A stretch of DNA of 64,000 nt from Megamonas sp. UBA1796 (GTDB taxonomy: Bacteria; Bacillota; Negativicutes; Selenomonadales; Selenomonadaceae), in assembly GCA_002319795.1 (NCBI GenBank), contig DCFU01000044.1, positions 1-64,000 on the forward strand. The letters run 5' to 3'. Position 1 is the stretch's first letter; the number at the start of each line of letters is the position of its first letter. Positions 25,235-33,934 of the stretch are shown in pieces. The notes beneath the pieces were generated by a model. The model was not told where the DNA came from. It saw nothing but the letters and a program-made list of their open reading frames with translations, and did no database searches. A program made the translations under genes and the position numbers.

Positions 25235-25808
25235 TTATATCTTCCCCTCCTGTATACAGCTTCTTCCTGTGAAAAATACTCAATTGGGTTGTTGCACCAT
25301 ACCCCTGGTTGCGCACACATTCAAAAGACTGCAATACCGGAACGTCATTTTCGTCTCTGCCATGTTCAACAACAACAATCGCGTCCGGCAGCAAAAGCCT
25401 GCCTGTATCAAAAAAAACAAGTGTTCGCTCCCAAAGTCCCTTATGATAGGGTGGATCACAAAAAACCAGATCAAACCTGCGCCCCGCAGCAGACAATCGC
25501 TGCAAGGCCTGAAATACGTCCCCGCGCAAGATTTCGGCACGGTCGATTAGATGTGTATGGATAGCATTATCCCGAATGAGCTTGTCCGTTACCTTATCGA
25601 TGAAAACGGCCTCCGATGCACCACGGCTCAAAGCTTCAAGCCCCAATCCGCCGGTTCCCGCAAAAACGTCAAGAACCTTCCGCTCAGGAATACGATCCCC
25701 TAATATGCTGAATAAAGACTCTTTAATACGATCTGCTGTAGGCCGTGTCTCCAATCCCTTCGGCGTCTTGAGACGGCAGCCCCTGGCCGAGCCTGTGATG
25801 ATCCTCAT
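25203..25808 (-). CDS. rsmD: 16S rRNA (guanine(966)-N2)-methyltransferase
   Basis: SAM-dependent methylation of G966 in 16S rRNA. The start MRIITGSARGCRLKTPKG is characteristic, followed by TRPTADRIKESLFSIL, the SAM-binding VLDVFAGTGGLGLEALSRGA near residue 45-65, and the catalytic FCDPPY near 118. It is 201 aa long. First gene of rsmD-coaD-coiled-coil protein. Confidence 0.95.
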   Translation of the reverse strand: MRIITGSARGCRLKTPKGLETRPTADRIKESLFSILGDRIPERKVLDVFAGTGGLGLEALSRGASEAVFIDKVTDKLIRDNAIHTHLIDRAEILRGDVFQALQRLSAAGRRFDLVFCDPPYHKGLWERTLVFFDTGRLLLPDAIVVVEHGRDENDVPVLQSFECVRNQGYGATTQLSIFHRKKLYTGGEDINEGCGVLREF

Positions 25809-25844
25809 ATACCCACTCCATTATCTTACTATCAAACCCTTCTC

Positions 25845-25873
25845 ATTTTACCATATTTTTTCTGATTCGTGAA
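25845..25873 (-). promoter_or_regulatory. rsmD promoter
   Basis: On the minus strand TTCACG (25868-25873) and TAAAAT (25845-25850) are spaced by 17 bases, about 37 bases before the rsmD start. Confidence 0.5.
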
Positions 25874-25915
25874 CTATTCCATAAAAAAGATACAATTTAC
25901 TATTATAGGTAAAAT

Positions 25916-25944
25916 TTTCGTAAAAGAATCCGGTATGTTATAAT
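25916..25944 (+). promoter_or_regulatory. Promoter of the DUF4127 gene
   Basis: TTTCGT (25916-25921) and TATAAT (25939-25944) are 17 bases apart, with an AGGAGG site before the ATG at 25987. Confidence 0.55.
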
Positions 25945-25986
25945 AGAAGCAATTTATGATTTTATGCGATTTGCAGGAGGGCCCTT

Positions 25987-27660
25987 ATGAACCAGCGTAT
26001 TTTTCTGCTTGTACTCTTTGTCTCAGCTATTCTCGGTTTTTACAACTTCATCCTGCATCCGCAATATACTTCTGTACCCGCAACCGCACAGGCTCCCGGG
26101 GCACAAAGGATACTGCTCATCCCACTGGATAGCCGCCCACCCTGCCGTCAGTTCGTTATGGATGCCGGAAGTATTGCCAACACAGAAATCATCACGCCAC
26201 CGAACGAAATCATGGATTACTATACACAAGCCGGTGATACCAGTGCGCTTATGCATTGGCTGGAAAATAATATTGCCGGGTCCGATGCGGTAATGCTTTC
26301 CATAGATCAGCTGCTGTATGGCGGTCTGCTGGCCGCACGCGAAGCTGATACGTCCGCAGCGCAAATCGACACTTTAACAAACTTCCTGACCGACCTGCAC
26401 TCAAAGCATCCTGCGATTCCACTCTATGCCTTCAGCATCCTGCCACGGCTCACTCCGCCTGACAGTATCGAAGGTTATAAGGAACGGAAACACCTCATGG
26501 AATATTCCCGCCTGCTTGATAAACGCACGCAGGAGGGAAACCCAGAAAAAGATTCTTCCCTAAAACAGCTTGAAGAACAAATTCCCCCGCAATACTTACA
26601 GAAATATCGTATGCTTTTCAAGCAGAATACCCAGCTCAATGAAAAACTCAGCCTTATGGCCAAAGATGGTGTTTTGAAACGCCTCATCATAGGACAGGAT
26701 GATGGCGAGGTTTTCGGCATTCCCAACATGGAAAAACGGAGCATCTATCGATTTCTGTCTGCACAATCGATCCCAGAAGAAAAGGTCTATATAACACATG
26801 GGGCAGATGAAATTGCTCTGACCCTGCTGGCAGAAATCCGCCTGAATGCCCACAACTTCCGCCCTAAAATCTATATAGATTATAATGACAAAGCTACGCC
26901 TTCACTGGTCATGCCATATATGGCCAGCTCCGTCACCGTGACTGCTGCAGAAAAAATCCGCATGCTCAACGGTGAAATCGTCTCCTCGCCGAGTGAAGCC
27001 GATTTCATTCTTTTCATCTCTTGCGGAACTCGCGAAAGCCTTGCCTCTCGCTATGATAGTGTGCAGCGGTTAAAAAAGTATGTTGCTAAAGGCAAAAACG
27101 TTGCTCTGATAGACCTCAGCCAGCATTTCCAGGCAGAGGAAACCCTGCTTCCCCTTCTCATCCAGCAGGAGGTACCACTGAACGCCTTCATCGCTTATGC
27201 TGGCTGGAATACGACAAGCAACTCGATTGGTACGGCACTCGCCCAAAGTCTGCTTTATATTTACGGATTGCAGGAGGCTTCTACAGAAAGTGAGGTATTG
27301 CGTCTCTGCCGAAGCAATCTCACCTTCCTGAATAATCGTTATCTGGAAGACTATTTCTATTTGAAGGACGTACTTGATCTTGTCGATACAAGCCTCAAAA
27401 AAGCAGGATTCAGGAATGTCAATGACCTGGATCTCGCACATAACTATCGGTGGAGCAATGAAATGCTCCGGCAGGCTATGGTGCAACGTATTACTACCTA
27501 TAAAAATACACGTGCCTTTCGTGCTCCATTTACGGTCTGTTCACCTGCGGGGACTATGACCCTGCAGGCCCACGACCTCACTGCCGATATGAGTTACCCA
27601 TGGCCACGCACCTTTGAAATCTATCTGCACTCCACCTTGTACCTTGACGTAATCCACTAA
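25987..27660 (+). CDS. DUF4127 family exported protein
   Basis: A 557-aa protein with an N-terminal signal or anchor helix (residues 4-23, IFLLVLFVSAILGFYNFIL) and the rest outside the membrane. The mature part begins RILLIPLDSRPPCRQFV and contains MLSIDQLLYGGLLAAR, a motif set I recognise from DUF4127 proteins of Firmicutes, whose biochemical role is unknown. Other conserved-looking stretches are IGQDDGEVFGIPN, YITHGADEIALTLLAE and HNYRWSNEMLRQAMV. The Asp, Arg and His content suggests an enzyme fold, but I assign no function. It is an isolated plus-strand gene with its own promoter and terminator, divergent from rsmD. Confidence 0.75.
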   Translation: MNQRIFLLVLFVSAILGFYNFILHPQYTSVPATAQAPGAQRILLIPLDSRPPCRQFVMDAGSIANTEIITPPNEIMDYYTQAGDTSALMHWLENNIAGSDAVMLSIDQLLYGGLLAAREADTSAAQIDTLTNFLTDLHSKHPAIPLYAFSILPRLTPPDSIEGYKERKHLMEYSRLLDKRTQEGNPEKDSSLKQLEEQIPPQYLQKYRMLFKQNTQLNEKLSLMAKDGVLKRLIIGQDDGEVFGIPNMEKRSIYRFLSAQSIPEEKVYITHGADEIALTLLAEIRLNAHNFRPKIYIDYNDKATPSLVMPYMASSVTVTAAEKIRMLNGEIVSSPSEADFILFISCGTRESLASRYDSVQRLKKYVAKGKNVALIDLSQHFQAEETLLPLLIQQEVPLNAFIAYAGWNTTSNSIGTALAQSLLYIYGLQEASTESEVLRLCRSNLTFLNNRYLEDYFYLKDVLDLVDTSLKKAGFRNVNDLDLAHNYRWSNEMLRQAMVQRITTYKNTRAFRAPFTVCSPAGTMTLQAHDLTADMSYPWPRTFEIYLHSTLYLDVIH

Positions 27661-27664
27661 CAAA

Positions 27665-27696
27665 AAGGCTGCCATCCTGAGATGCAGCCTTTTTTA
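27665..27696. terminator. Terminator between convergent genes
   Basis: AAGGCTGC (27665-27672) pairs with GCAGCCTT (27684-27691), followed by T on the plus strand and preceded by five A. It probably serves both the DUF4127 gene and the convergent P-loop/Gls24 gene. Confidence 0.7.
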
Positions 27697-27702
27697 TATG
27701 TC

Positions 27703-28536
27703 TCACGCTCCTACATAAAGAGCCTTGACCGTTATATTCACTTCACGAACAATCATGCCTGTCATATATTCGATAGCTTCCTTAATCCTTCGCTGTGCCT
27801 GATGGATAAGCGTAGGTATATGTTTTCCATAGGAAAGCACCACCTCACAAAAAATCTCAATGCCACAGTCCTCGTCCCCCTGCCATATGTGCTTCACACG
27901 GATGGTGCCGACCTTTGTAACATATTCCTTTTCCCCGACAAGCTGACTCACAATCGCCTTAATGGCGGAGTCATCTATAATAAGCTTGCCATAATAGCTG
28001 AACGCGGGCCGCACAATAGACTTTTCGCCCAATCGTCGGCGCCGGGTGCGCGATTTCTTAAAAAAAGACTGTATCGGATCTATGAGGTACCCGGAAAAAT
28101 GTGGTTTGAGTTCAATCGTCGGTACAGGAATGATATGTTTGCCTTCCTTTATCCTGCACATATAAGCCTTTTCCATTTCTGTCTTGGTAGCGATATCCTC
28201 AATATGAATAATTTTTGCAATTGACGGAAGCTCCAGAATCTTTGCGATTTTATACACCATATTCTCTGAAGTCCCCAGAATCAATATACGATGTGGCTTG
28301 ACCCGCCGGATAGCCTCACAAACCTCTTCGGCATGCCCAGGCAAAATAAATATAGCCCGCCGTACGGCCATAATCTTGCTCTGCTCCCGCTTGGCCGAAT
28401 GTCCGGCAATAATCTTGCCGTCTTTGATGAGAATCCCGTCATCAATGAGTGCATCCGCTTTATGCTGATGCGCTACAAGAAGCGCACGATGACTCTTACC
28501 TGTTCCGCTCGGGCCCACTAAAGCTATTACATCCAT
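27703..28536 (-). CDS. P-loop NTPase fused to an Asp23/Gls24 (DUF322) domain
   Basis: The protein is 277 aa from ATG 28536. The N-terminal half starts MDVIALVGPSGTGKSHRALL (Walker A at residues 7-14) and continues with IDDGILIKDGKIIAG and ILILGTSENMVYKIA, a small nucleotide-binding domain. A basic linker (KKSRTRRRRLG) leads to a C-terminal half with the Asp23 pattern YYGKLIIDDSAIKAIVSQL and IKEAIEYMTGMIVREVNITVKAL. Gls24 proteins are linked to envelope stress and membrane association. The frame stays open upstream into the PHP gene; I chose the start at the family-like MDVIALVG with GGTGAG before it. The substrate is unknown. Confidence 0.75.
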   Translation of the reverse strand: MDVIALVGPSGTGKSHRALLVAHQHKADALIDDGILIKDGKIIAGHSAKREQSKIMAVRRAIFILPGHAEEVCEAIRRVKPHRILILGTSENMVYKIAKILELPSIAKIIHIEDIATKTEMEKAYMCRIKEGKHIIPVPTIELKPHFSGYLIDPIQSFFKKSRTRRRRLGEKSIVRPAFSYYGKLIIDDSAIKAIVSQLVGEKEYVTKVGTIRVKHIWQGDEDCGIEIFCEVVLSYGKHIPTLIHQAQRRIKEAIEYMTGMIVREVNITVKALYVGA

Positions 28537-28579
28537 TTCTTTCTCACCCAACCTGTCATCAAAATCATAGTACATTGTC

Positions 28580-29410
28580 TTAAAGTATCGAAGCCGGCTT
28601 GAAAAACTTTTCTGCATAAACATCCTCTATCGTAAACATCCCAAGTTGCTGTGGATAACGCGTAACAAAACCATGAAAATCCGAGCCACCAGAAATAAGC
28701 AGATGATGCTCCTCTGCCATACGGCGATACCGCTCCACATCTTCCTCATCATGCTGCGGATAAAAGACCTCAAGGCCTTCTATACCTTTATCTAAAAGAG
28801 ATTCCACCAATTCATCATCATGTATAAGCCGGGGATGGGCCAACACCGGTATTCCCCCTGCATCTTTGATGAGCTTCACAATTTCTTCCGTTTCCAACCT
28901 ATAATGCGGCACATAAGCAGGTTTTCCTTTGTCAAGGACCTGCATGAAAACATCGTTCAGACTAGCAAAAAATCCCTTCTGCACAAGTACGCGCGCTATA
29001 TGCGAGCGACTAATGGCCTTACTCGTACCTGCGAGCTTCAGTACCTCTGCCTCTGTAATCGCATACCCAAGTTGCCGAAGTTTCTCTACCATCTCCGAAA
29101 AACGCGTCCAGCGTGCTTCTACGACATCGTTCAATTGATCCGTAAGCTTACGATTGTAAATATCGATATTATAACCCAGGATATGGACATCATGCGTGTT
29201 ATGATGGGCGCTGATCTCAATCCCAGGAATAATATGTATCGCCTTGGCCGGATAAAGCCCTGCCTCATAGAGATGGCATATACCATCAACCGTATCATGG
29301 TCGGTAATAGCTATATAATTCAATTTTGCAGCCACTGCTGCCGCAACAAGTTCCTCCGGCGCAAGTTTGCCGTCCGAAAAGCTTGTATGCATGTGCAAAT
29401 CACTTGACAT
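28580..29410 (-). CDS. PHP-domain phosphoesterase (RNase AM/TrpH-like)
   Basis: Polymerase-and-histidinol-phosphatase fold hydrolase of 276 aa. The metal ligands are visible: DLHMHTSFSDG at residues 4-14, AITDHDTVDG near 36, PGIEISA near 64, LAHPRL near 193, and SGGSDFHGF near 243. The family member TrpH/YciV cleaves 3',5'-nucleoside bisphosphates and acts as a 5'-3' exonuclease on short RNA, the best guess here. It lies just upstream of, and could overlap, the P-loop/Gls24 gene, suggesting co-transcription. Confidence 0.87.
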   Translation of the reverse strand: MSSDLHMHTSFSDGKLAPEELVAAAVAAKLNYIAITDHDTVDGICHLYEAGLYPAKAIHIIPGIEISAHHNTHDVHILGYNIDIYNRKLTDQLNDVVEARWTRFSEMVEKLRQLGYAITEAEVLKLAGTSKAISRSHIARVLVQKGFFASLNDVFMQVLDKGKPAYVPHYRLETEEIVKLIKDAGGIPVLAHPRLIHDDELVESLLDKGIEGLEVFYPQHDEEDVERYRRMAEEHHLLISGGSDFHGFVTRYPQQLGMFTIEDVYAEKFFKPASIL

Positions 29411-29501
29411 CCCATGCTCACTCCAATATCATATGGCCTTATCATATCACAAACCATAACAAGACACCATACTTAATTCCTATTGACATAATATAAAAAT
29501 C

Positions 29502-29535
29502 ATACAGGCTCCATAAAAGGAGCCTGTATCAGCTT
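29502..29535 (-). terminator. Terminator after spoVS
   Basis: An 11-bp perfect stem (29502-29512 with 29519-29529) with a six-base loop is followed by a short T-rich tract on the minus strand. Confidence 0.65.
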
Positions 29536-29562
29536 CCATGCCATAGAATTTTCGCTCGTGCT

Positions 29563-29823
29563 TCAGCGTGGTCCGACAATAAGCTTTATTGCCGTACGTT
29601 CCTCACCATCTATCTTGATATCCGTAAAAGCCGGAATACAAATAAGATCTACTCCATGTGGGGCCACAAAACCACGCGCAATAGCCACAGCCTTTACCGC
29701 CTGATTAAGCGCCCCGGCACCAATTGCCTGCATTTCTGCGGTTCTTGATTCACGCAATACTCCGGCTAACGCTCCAGCAACCGAATTAGGATTTGATTTC
29801 GCAGATACCTTCAGAATTTCCAT
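29563..29823 (-). CDS. spoVS: Stage V sporulation protein S
   Basis: An 86-aa Alba-like protein: MEILKVSAKSNPNSVAGALAG opens almost exactly as Bacillus SpoVS, followed by EMQAIGAGALNQAVKAVAIARGF and IDGEERTAIKLIVGPR. In Bacillus it affects septation and coat formation; in species that do not sporulate its role is unclear. Nothing else in the window is sporulation-specific. I chose ATG 29823 over the upstream GTG because GAGG is only two bases from that GTG. The region 29824-29995 upstream is AT-rich with no clear promoter. Confidence 0.93.
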   Translation of the reverse strand: MEILKVSAKSNPNSVAGALAGVLRESRTAEMQAIGAGALNQAVKAVAIARGFVAPHGVDLICIPAFTDIKIDGEERTAIKLIVGPR

Positions 29824-29995
29824 GATTAGCACGTCCTCTCATACAATCGAAAAAAACCATTACTAAATCACCTAGAGCACATATAGGGCAAACACTGCAT
29901 ACCATAAAACAGATATAACAAATATACAGTTCTACTACCTTTTTTTACTACATTCTGCAAAAATCCGATAAATCCTTCTTTTTCGGCCTGTCGGC

Positions 29996-30778
29996 TCATT
30001 CTGTGTCTGTCAACAACAAACGATCAATTGAAATGACCTTATTTGTAGTATCATTTATTTCTACCAAAACACCCGAATACACATTGGGTCCATCCGCCAA
30101 ATCAAAACGTACCGGCCGACAGGTAGTAAATTTTTGCAAGATACATTCCTTCTTGACTCCCAATACAGAGTTCCACGGACCTGTCATACCCAAATCCGTG
30201 ATATATGCCGTCCCCTGTGGCAGGATACGCGCATCCGCAGTCTGTATATGTGTGTGTGTCCCCACTACGACATCAACTCTGCCATCAAGATACCAGCCCA
30301 TGGCCATTTTTTCCGATGTAGTTTCAGCATGAAAATCCAAAATAATAACATCGCATTGTTTCTGTATCTCGTGAAGTATATCCTCGATTTTTTGGAACGG
30401 GCAGTCCATATCCGGCATAAAAGCCCGGCCGGAAAGATTGACTACGCCGATGTTCTTCGCTCTGAACGGATAAATGCACCAGCCTTTTCCTGGTGCACCT
30501 TCAGGATAATTTGCCGGCCTCACGAGGAAAGGTTCACTATCAATAAACCCCAGAATCTCCTTATTATCCCACACATGGTTGCCTGAGGTAATAATATCTG
30601 CCCCAGCATGATAAAGCGCATCCAGGGATTTTCGTGAAATGCCCTTGCCGCCCGCAGAATTTTCACCATTCACAACAACGATATCGATACCCTGTTCCTG
30701 CCGAAGTTTAGGCGTGTATCGCGCAAAAGCCGCACGGCCGGGTCGACCGCAGACATCTCCTACAAGCAAGATTTTCAA
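29996..30778 (-). CDS. ymdB: YmdB-type metallophosphoesterase (2',3'-cyclic nucleotide phosphodiesterase)
   Basis: The 260-aa dinuclear metal phosphodiesterase begins LKILLVGDVCGRPGRAAFA and contains VVNGENSAGGKGISRK near residue 42, ADIITSGNHVWDNKE near 65, ILDFHAETTSEKMAM near 147 and VVGTHTHIQTADARILP near 172. Metal ligands are Asp8, Glu-Asn, His67 and later His residues. In Bacillus YmdB works with RNase Y and affects biofilm and motility. TTG 30778 is the start because GGGGG lies seven bases upstream. It follows the unrecognised gene and rny. Confidence 0.92.
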   Translation of the reverse strand: MKILLVGDVCGRPGRAAFARYTPKLRQEQGIDIVVVNGENSAGGKGISRKSLDALYHAGADIITSGNHVWDNKEILGFIDSEPFLVRPANYPEGAPGKGWCIYPFRAKNIGVVNLSGRAFMPDMDCPFQKIEDILHEIQKQCDVIILDFHAETTSEKMAMGWYLDGRVDVVVGTHTHIQTADARILPQGTAYITDLGMTGPWNSVLGVKKECILQKFTTCRPVRFDLADGPNVYSGVLVEINDTTNKVISIDRLLLTDTE

Positions 30779-30791
30779 ACAAAGGCCCCCA

Positions 30792-31316
30792 TTACTTATT
30801 GAATACCATGACACGGCCCTCTTCACGCACTCCAATCATACGGTCCGTAACACGATTTATCTTCAAATTCCCTATCATATGATCAATCACTTCTGCCTGT
30901 GCAGTTTCAAGCTCAATATCCGACGACTCATTATTGGCCAGCTCCATGATAAGTATCTCACCAAAATGCTCACGTATAAGCGCCGTAATCAGGTCAATTT
31001 CGCCGCGTGATAACGTGTGTACGTCACGCGAAATATGGAGAAATGATGTGTTCCCCTGTGCCTCTAAAGTTATATTGGTTTTAGCCCCAAAGAATCCCTC
31101 TAGTGCATGATACGCCAATATGCTTTCTGCCAATAAATTCCGGACTTCCTCATATTCCGATCCGGATGGAACCCCCTTGAACGCAAATGAAAGCCGCAGA
31201 GACTCATCCTTTGGTTCAAAGCTCACCGTACCCAGTTCAGGATAGCAAACAAGTATAGATACCAAAAGATTGATACCATCCATATTTGGTTTTTTGGTTT
31301 TTCTAAATTTTTTCAT
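30792..31316 (-). CDS. Conserved-looking protein of unknown function between rny and ymdB
   Basis: I do not recognise this 174-aa protein. It has a basic N-terminus (MKKFRKTKKPNMDG), then alternating strand-like and helical segments: NLLVSILVCYPELGTVSFEP, SLRLSFAFKG and ISRDVHTLSRGEIDLITALIREHF, and an acidic C-terminal part. There is no signal peptide, metal motif or nucleotide site. It sits 99 bases after rny and 13 bases before ymdB and reads in the same direction, so a role linked to RNA turnover is a guess from context. ATG 31316 was chosen; ATG 31283 is possible. Confidence 0.7.
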   Translation of the reverse strand: MKKFRKTKKPNMDGINLLVSILVCYPELGTVSFEPKDESLRLSFAFKGVPSGSEYEEVRNLLAESILAYHALEGFFGAKTNITLEAQGNTSFLHISRDVHTLSRGEIDLITALIREHFGEILIMELANNESSDIELETAQAEVIDHMIGNLKINRVTDRMIGVREEGRVMVFNK

Positions 31317-31362
31317 CCTTATACATCCCATTTAATTCTGACAAGCAAAACTATTTTTAGGG

Positions 31363-31403
31363 AAAAAACAAGGGTGTCGCACCAATAGTACCAAACACCC
31401 TTG
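31363..31403 (-). terminator. Terminator after rny
   Basis: CAAGGGTGT (31369-31377) pairs with ACACCCTTG (31395-31403) across a 17-base loop, followed by six T on the minus strand. Confidence 0.75.
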
Positions 31404-31415
31404 CTATTTTCTTCC

Positions 31416-32960
31416 TTATTTTGCATAGTCGACGACACGTGTCTCACGAATAATTGTTGCCTTGATTTGTCCTGGATATTCAAGTTCAGACTCAATCTTC
31501 TTGACAATATCATGTGCCAGTCCGATAGACGCAATGTCATCCACTTTATCCGGCTTAACCATGACACGTACCTCACGTCCGGCCTGTATGGCAAAGCATC
31601 TTTCAACACCCTCAAAGGACTCAGCAATCTCCTCAAGACGCGTCAAACGTTTAAGGTAAGACTCCAGGCTCTCACGGCGTGCACCTGGACGAGCAGCGGA
31701 CACTGCATCCGCGGCAGCCACGAGCACCGCTTCTACGGTTATCGCCTCTTCATCGCCATGATGTGCTGCTATAGCATTAATAATTTCCTTCGATTCACGG
31801 TATTTCTTAGCAATATCTGCACCTATCGTCACATGCGGCCCCTCTACTTCATGGTCGACTGCCTTGCCTATATCATGCAGAAGACCCGCACGCTTAGCCA
31901 GCATGACATCCACACCAAGCTCTGCTGCCATGACACCCGCCAGATAGGACACTTCAACCGAATGCTTAAGTACATTCTGTCCATAGCTCGTACGATAACG
32001 CAACCGGCCCAAAAGTTTAATGATTTCCGGATGCAGGCCGTGTACGCCAGTCTCAAAAGATGCCTGTTCACCGGCCTCTTTGATACGCTGATCCACCTCA
32101 TGTTTGGCCTTATCCACCATTTCTTCAATACGCGCCGGATGAATACGCCCATCCGTAATGAGTTTCTCCAGTGCGATGCGAGCCACTTCGCGCCGTACCG
32201 GATCGAATCCGGAAAGAATAACTGCTTCCGGAGTATCATCAATAATGAGATCTATCCCCGTAAGCGTTTCCAATGCACGGATATTGCGTCCTTCACGGCC
32301 AATGATACGACCCTTCATCTCATCGTTCGGCAGCGCAACTACCGAAACCGTTGTTTCCGCTACATGATCTGCAGCACAACGCTGGATAGCAAGCGATATA
32401 ATATTCCGAGCCCGCTTTTCCGACTCTTCCTTCGCCTGCTGCTCATAGTCCTTAATCATGAGTGCCTTTTCATGTTTGAGTTCTTCCTCGGCCTCTGCCA
32501 TAAGCATAGTCTTCGCTTCATCAATGGTCAGGCTGGATATCCTCTCCAGCTCTACCTTTTGTTTCTCATGAAGTTCACCGATAGCCGCCTGGCTCTGATC
32601 CAGCTTGGCTTCCTTGTCCGTCAGGATTTCTTCCTTCTTTTCAAGGGAATCCAGCTTGCGGTCAAGATTTTCTTCCTTTTGGACCATGCGGCGTTCCTGC
32701 CGTTGCAGTTCATTGCGCCGTTCTCTTGTATCACGATCCAGTTCCTGGCGCTGTCTGTGGATTTCTTCCTTTGCCTCCAGGATCTTTTCCTTCTTTTGGG
32801 TCTCACCCTTGGCCTCGGCATCCTCCAGAATTCTCTTCGCTTCTGTCTCGGCAGAGCCAATCTTCGCCTCTGCCGCTCTCTTACGCAGCCAATAGCCAAC
32901 GCTGATACCGGCGATTACTGCAAGTATTACCGCTAATAGTAGTTCAACGATAATATTCAC
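31416..32960 (-). CDS. rny: Ribonuclease Y
   Basis: Membrane-anchored endoribonuclease that starts mRNA decay. The order is as expected: one N-terminal helix (VELLLAVILAVIAGISVGYWL), a long coiled coil to about residue 200, a KH domain with MKGRIIGREGRNIRALE near 218, and an HD domain with HSVEVSYLAG and LLHDIGKAVDHE near 340-375. At 514 aa it is full length. The start is odd: the only in-frame standard codon, GTG 32960, touches its own GGGG site. Downstream ATT or ATC codons at 32954 and 32951 are better spaced, so initiation may be non-standard. Confidence 0.95.
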   Translation of the reverse strand: MNIIVELLLAVILAVIAGISVGYWLRKRAAEAKIGSAETEAKRILEDAEAKGETQKKEKILEAKEEIHRQRQELDRDTRERRNELQRQERRMVQKEENLDRKLDSLEKKEEILTDKEAKLDQSQAAIGELHEKQKVELERISSLTIDEAKTMLMAEAEEELKHEKALMIKDYEQQAKEESEKRARNIISLAIQRCAADHVAETTVSVVALPNDEMKGRIIGREGRNIRALETLTGIDLIIDDTPEAVILSGFDPVRREVARIALEKLITDGRIHPARIEEMVDKAKHEVDQRIKEAGEQASFETGVHGLHPEIIKLLGRLRYRTSYGQNVLKHSVEVSYLAGVMAAELGVDVMLAKRAGLLHDIGKAVDHEVEGPHVTIGADIAKKYRESKEIINAIAAHHGDEEAITVEAVLVAAADAVSAARPGARRESLESYLKRLTRLEEIAESFEGVERCFAIQAGREVRVMVKPDKVDDIASIGLAHDIVKKIESELEYPGQIKATIIRETRVVDYAK

Positions 32961-33073
32961 CCCCTTTTTTCATTTTTTTGTGGTTTTTAACCCTTTAAAT
33001 CTTATATGCATTGCATAGAGTGGCATAACTATACTACTTTATTTTAATGTTTTTTAATACCAGTGTCAAGAAA

Positions 33074-33913
33074 TTAGCGATAAAGCCCGTCCTGTCTGAT
33101 ATCAGGCATATGATCTATAAGATTCATCTCATGTGCCAGACGGTAAAAAGTAGTAAGCGCATCCAATGCCTGTGCATCAAAATCCCAGCGAATAACATCG
33201 AGATAAGCCGAAAGTTCTTCAAAGGTAAATGGCCGTTCTGCCAGCACCGAGCGAATCGCTTGCGATTTCTTTTGGCAACCGTTCTGGAACCCCCGTAAAA
33301 TGCGGTCATAGACGAGCTGTAAAAGTTCTGGATACCCTGCAGCAAATTTACGATCCGCCACCCACACAGCATATACCATGCATTTTCCCGTAAACGCTTC
33401 CCATTCTTTGCCAAGATCATAATAGTAGAACCCCTGCTCTGGATGATGATGCACATAAAGAGCATCATCGCCAATAAGCAATGCTGCTGCAGCATCCTCC
33501 GGAACTGGGTTCTTCACCTCCACATGTCGGATATAATAATTGGGATGCGCACCATATGCCCGCCCCAGGATAATTTTCAACAGGCAATGGGAAGTAGCCG
33601 ACTTCGCCGTAAGGACGACCTTATCATCCCGCAAATCACCAATAGGTTTCCGCGATACCAGAATAATACTTTGTACCTCTCCATCCGCCCGGATACAAAC
33701 ATCCGGCAATACCACAAGCTCCTCATGCAGCCGTGCATATACAATAGAAGACACCGGGCTGACATCCAGGCGATGATTCACGATAGCATGATTTAATACC
33801 GCAGGTACACCCGGTATAACCTGCATTCCCTTAGCGTAACCGTCCTGCTGTAAGCTGTAAGTAAGCGGTAAACAGTTCAGAAAATTTATATGTCCAACTC
33901 TTGGATAACTCAT
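33074..33913 (-). CDS. mqnA: Chorismate dehydratase MqnA (futalosine-type menaquinone pathway)
   Basis: Makes 3-enolpyruvyl-benzoate from chorismate. The 279-aa protein has a substrate-binding-protein fold and the MqnA features VGHINFLNCLPLTY near residue 6, LDVSPVSSIVYARL near 50, VLTAKSATSHCLLKIIL and AAALLIGDDALYVHH near 140. ATG 33913 has GGGAGG seven bases upstream. No other mqn gene is present nearby; the rest of the pathway would be elsewhere, or the protein has a related role. It lies 21 bases after the LysR gene in the same direction. Confidence 0.88.
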   Translation of the reverse strand: MSYPRVGHINFLNCLPLTYSLQQDGYAKGMQVIPGVPAVLNHAIVNHRLDVSPVSSIVYARLHEELVVLPDVCIRADGEVQSIILVSRKPIGDLRDDKVVLTAKSATSHCLLKIILGRAYGAHPNYYIRHVEVKNPVPEDAAAALLIGDDALYVHHHPEQGFYYYDLGKEWEAFTGKCMVYAVWVADRKFAAGYPELLQLVYDRILRGFQNGCQKKSQAIRSVLAERPFTFEELSAYLDVIRWDFDAQALDALTTFYRLAHEMNLIDHMPDIRQDGLYR

Positions 33914-33934
33914 AAGAAAACCTCCCATCAGATT

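Noticed and set aside
31401..32936. A 511-codon open frame on the plus strand opposite rny
   Set aside because: The minus-strand frame encodes a complete RNase Y with KH and HD motifs. The plus-strand translation is low in recognisable motifs and arises as an antisense shadow.
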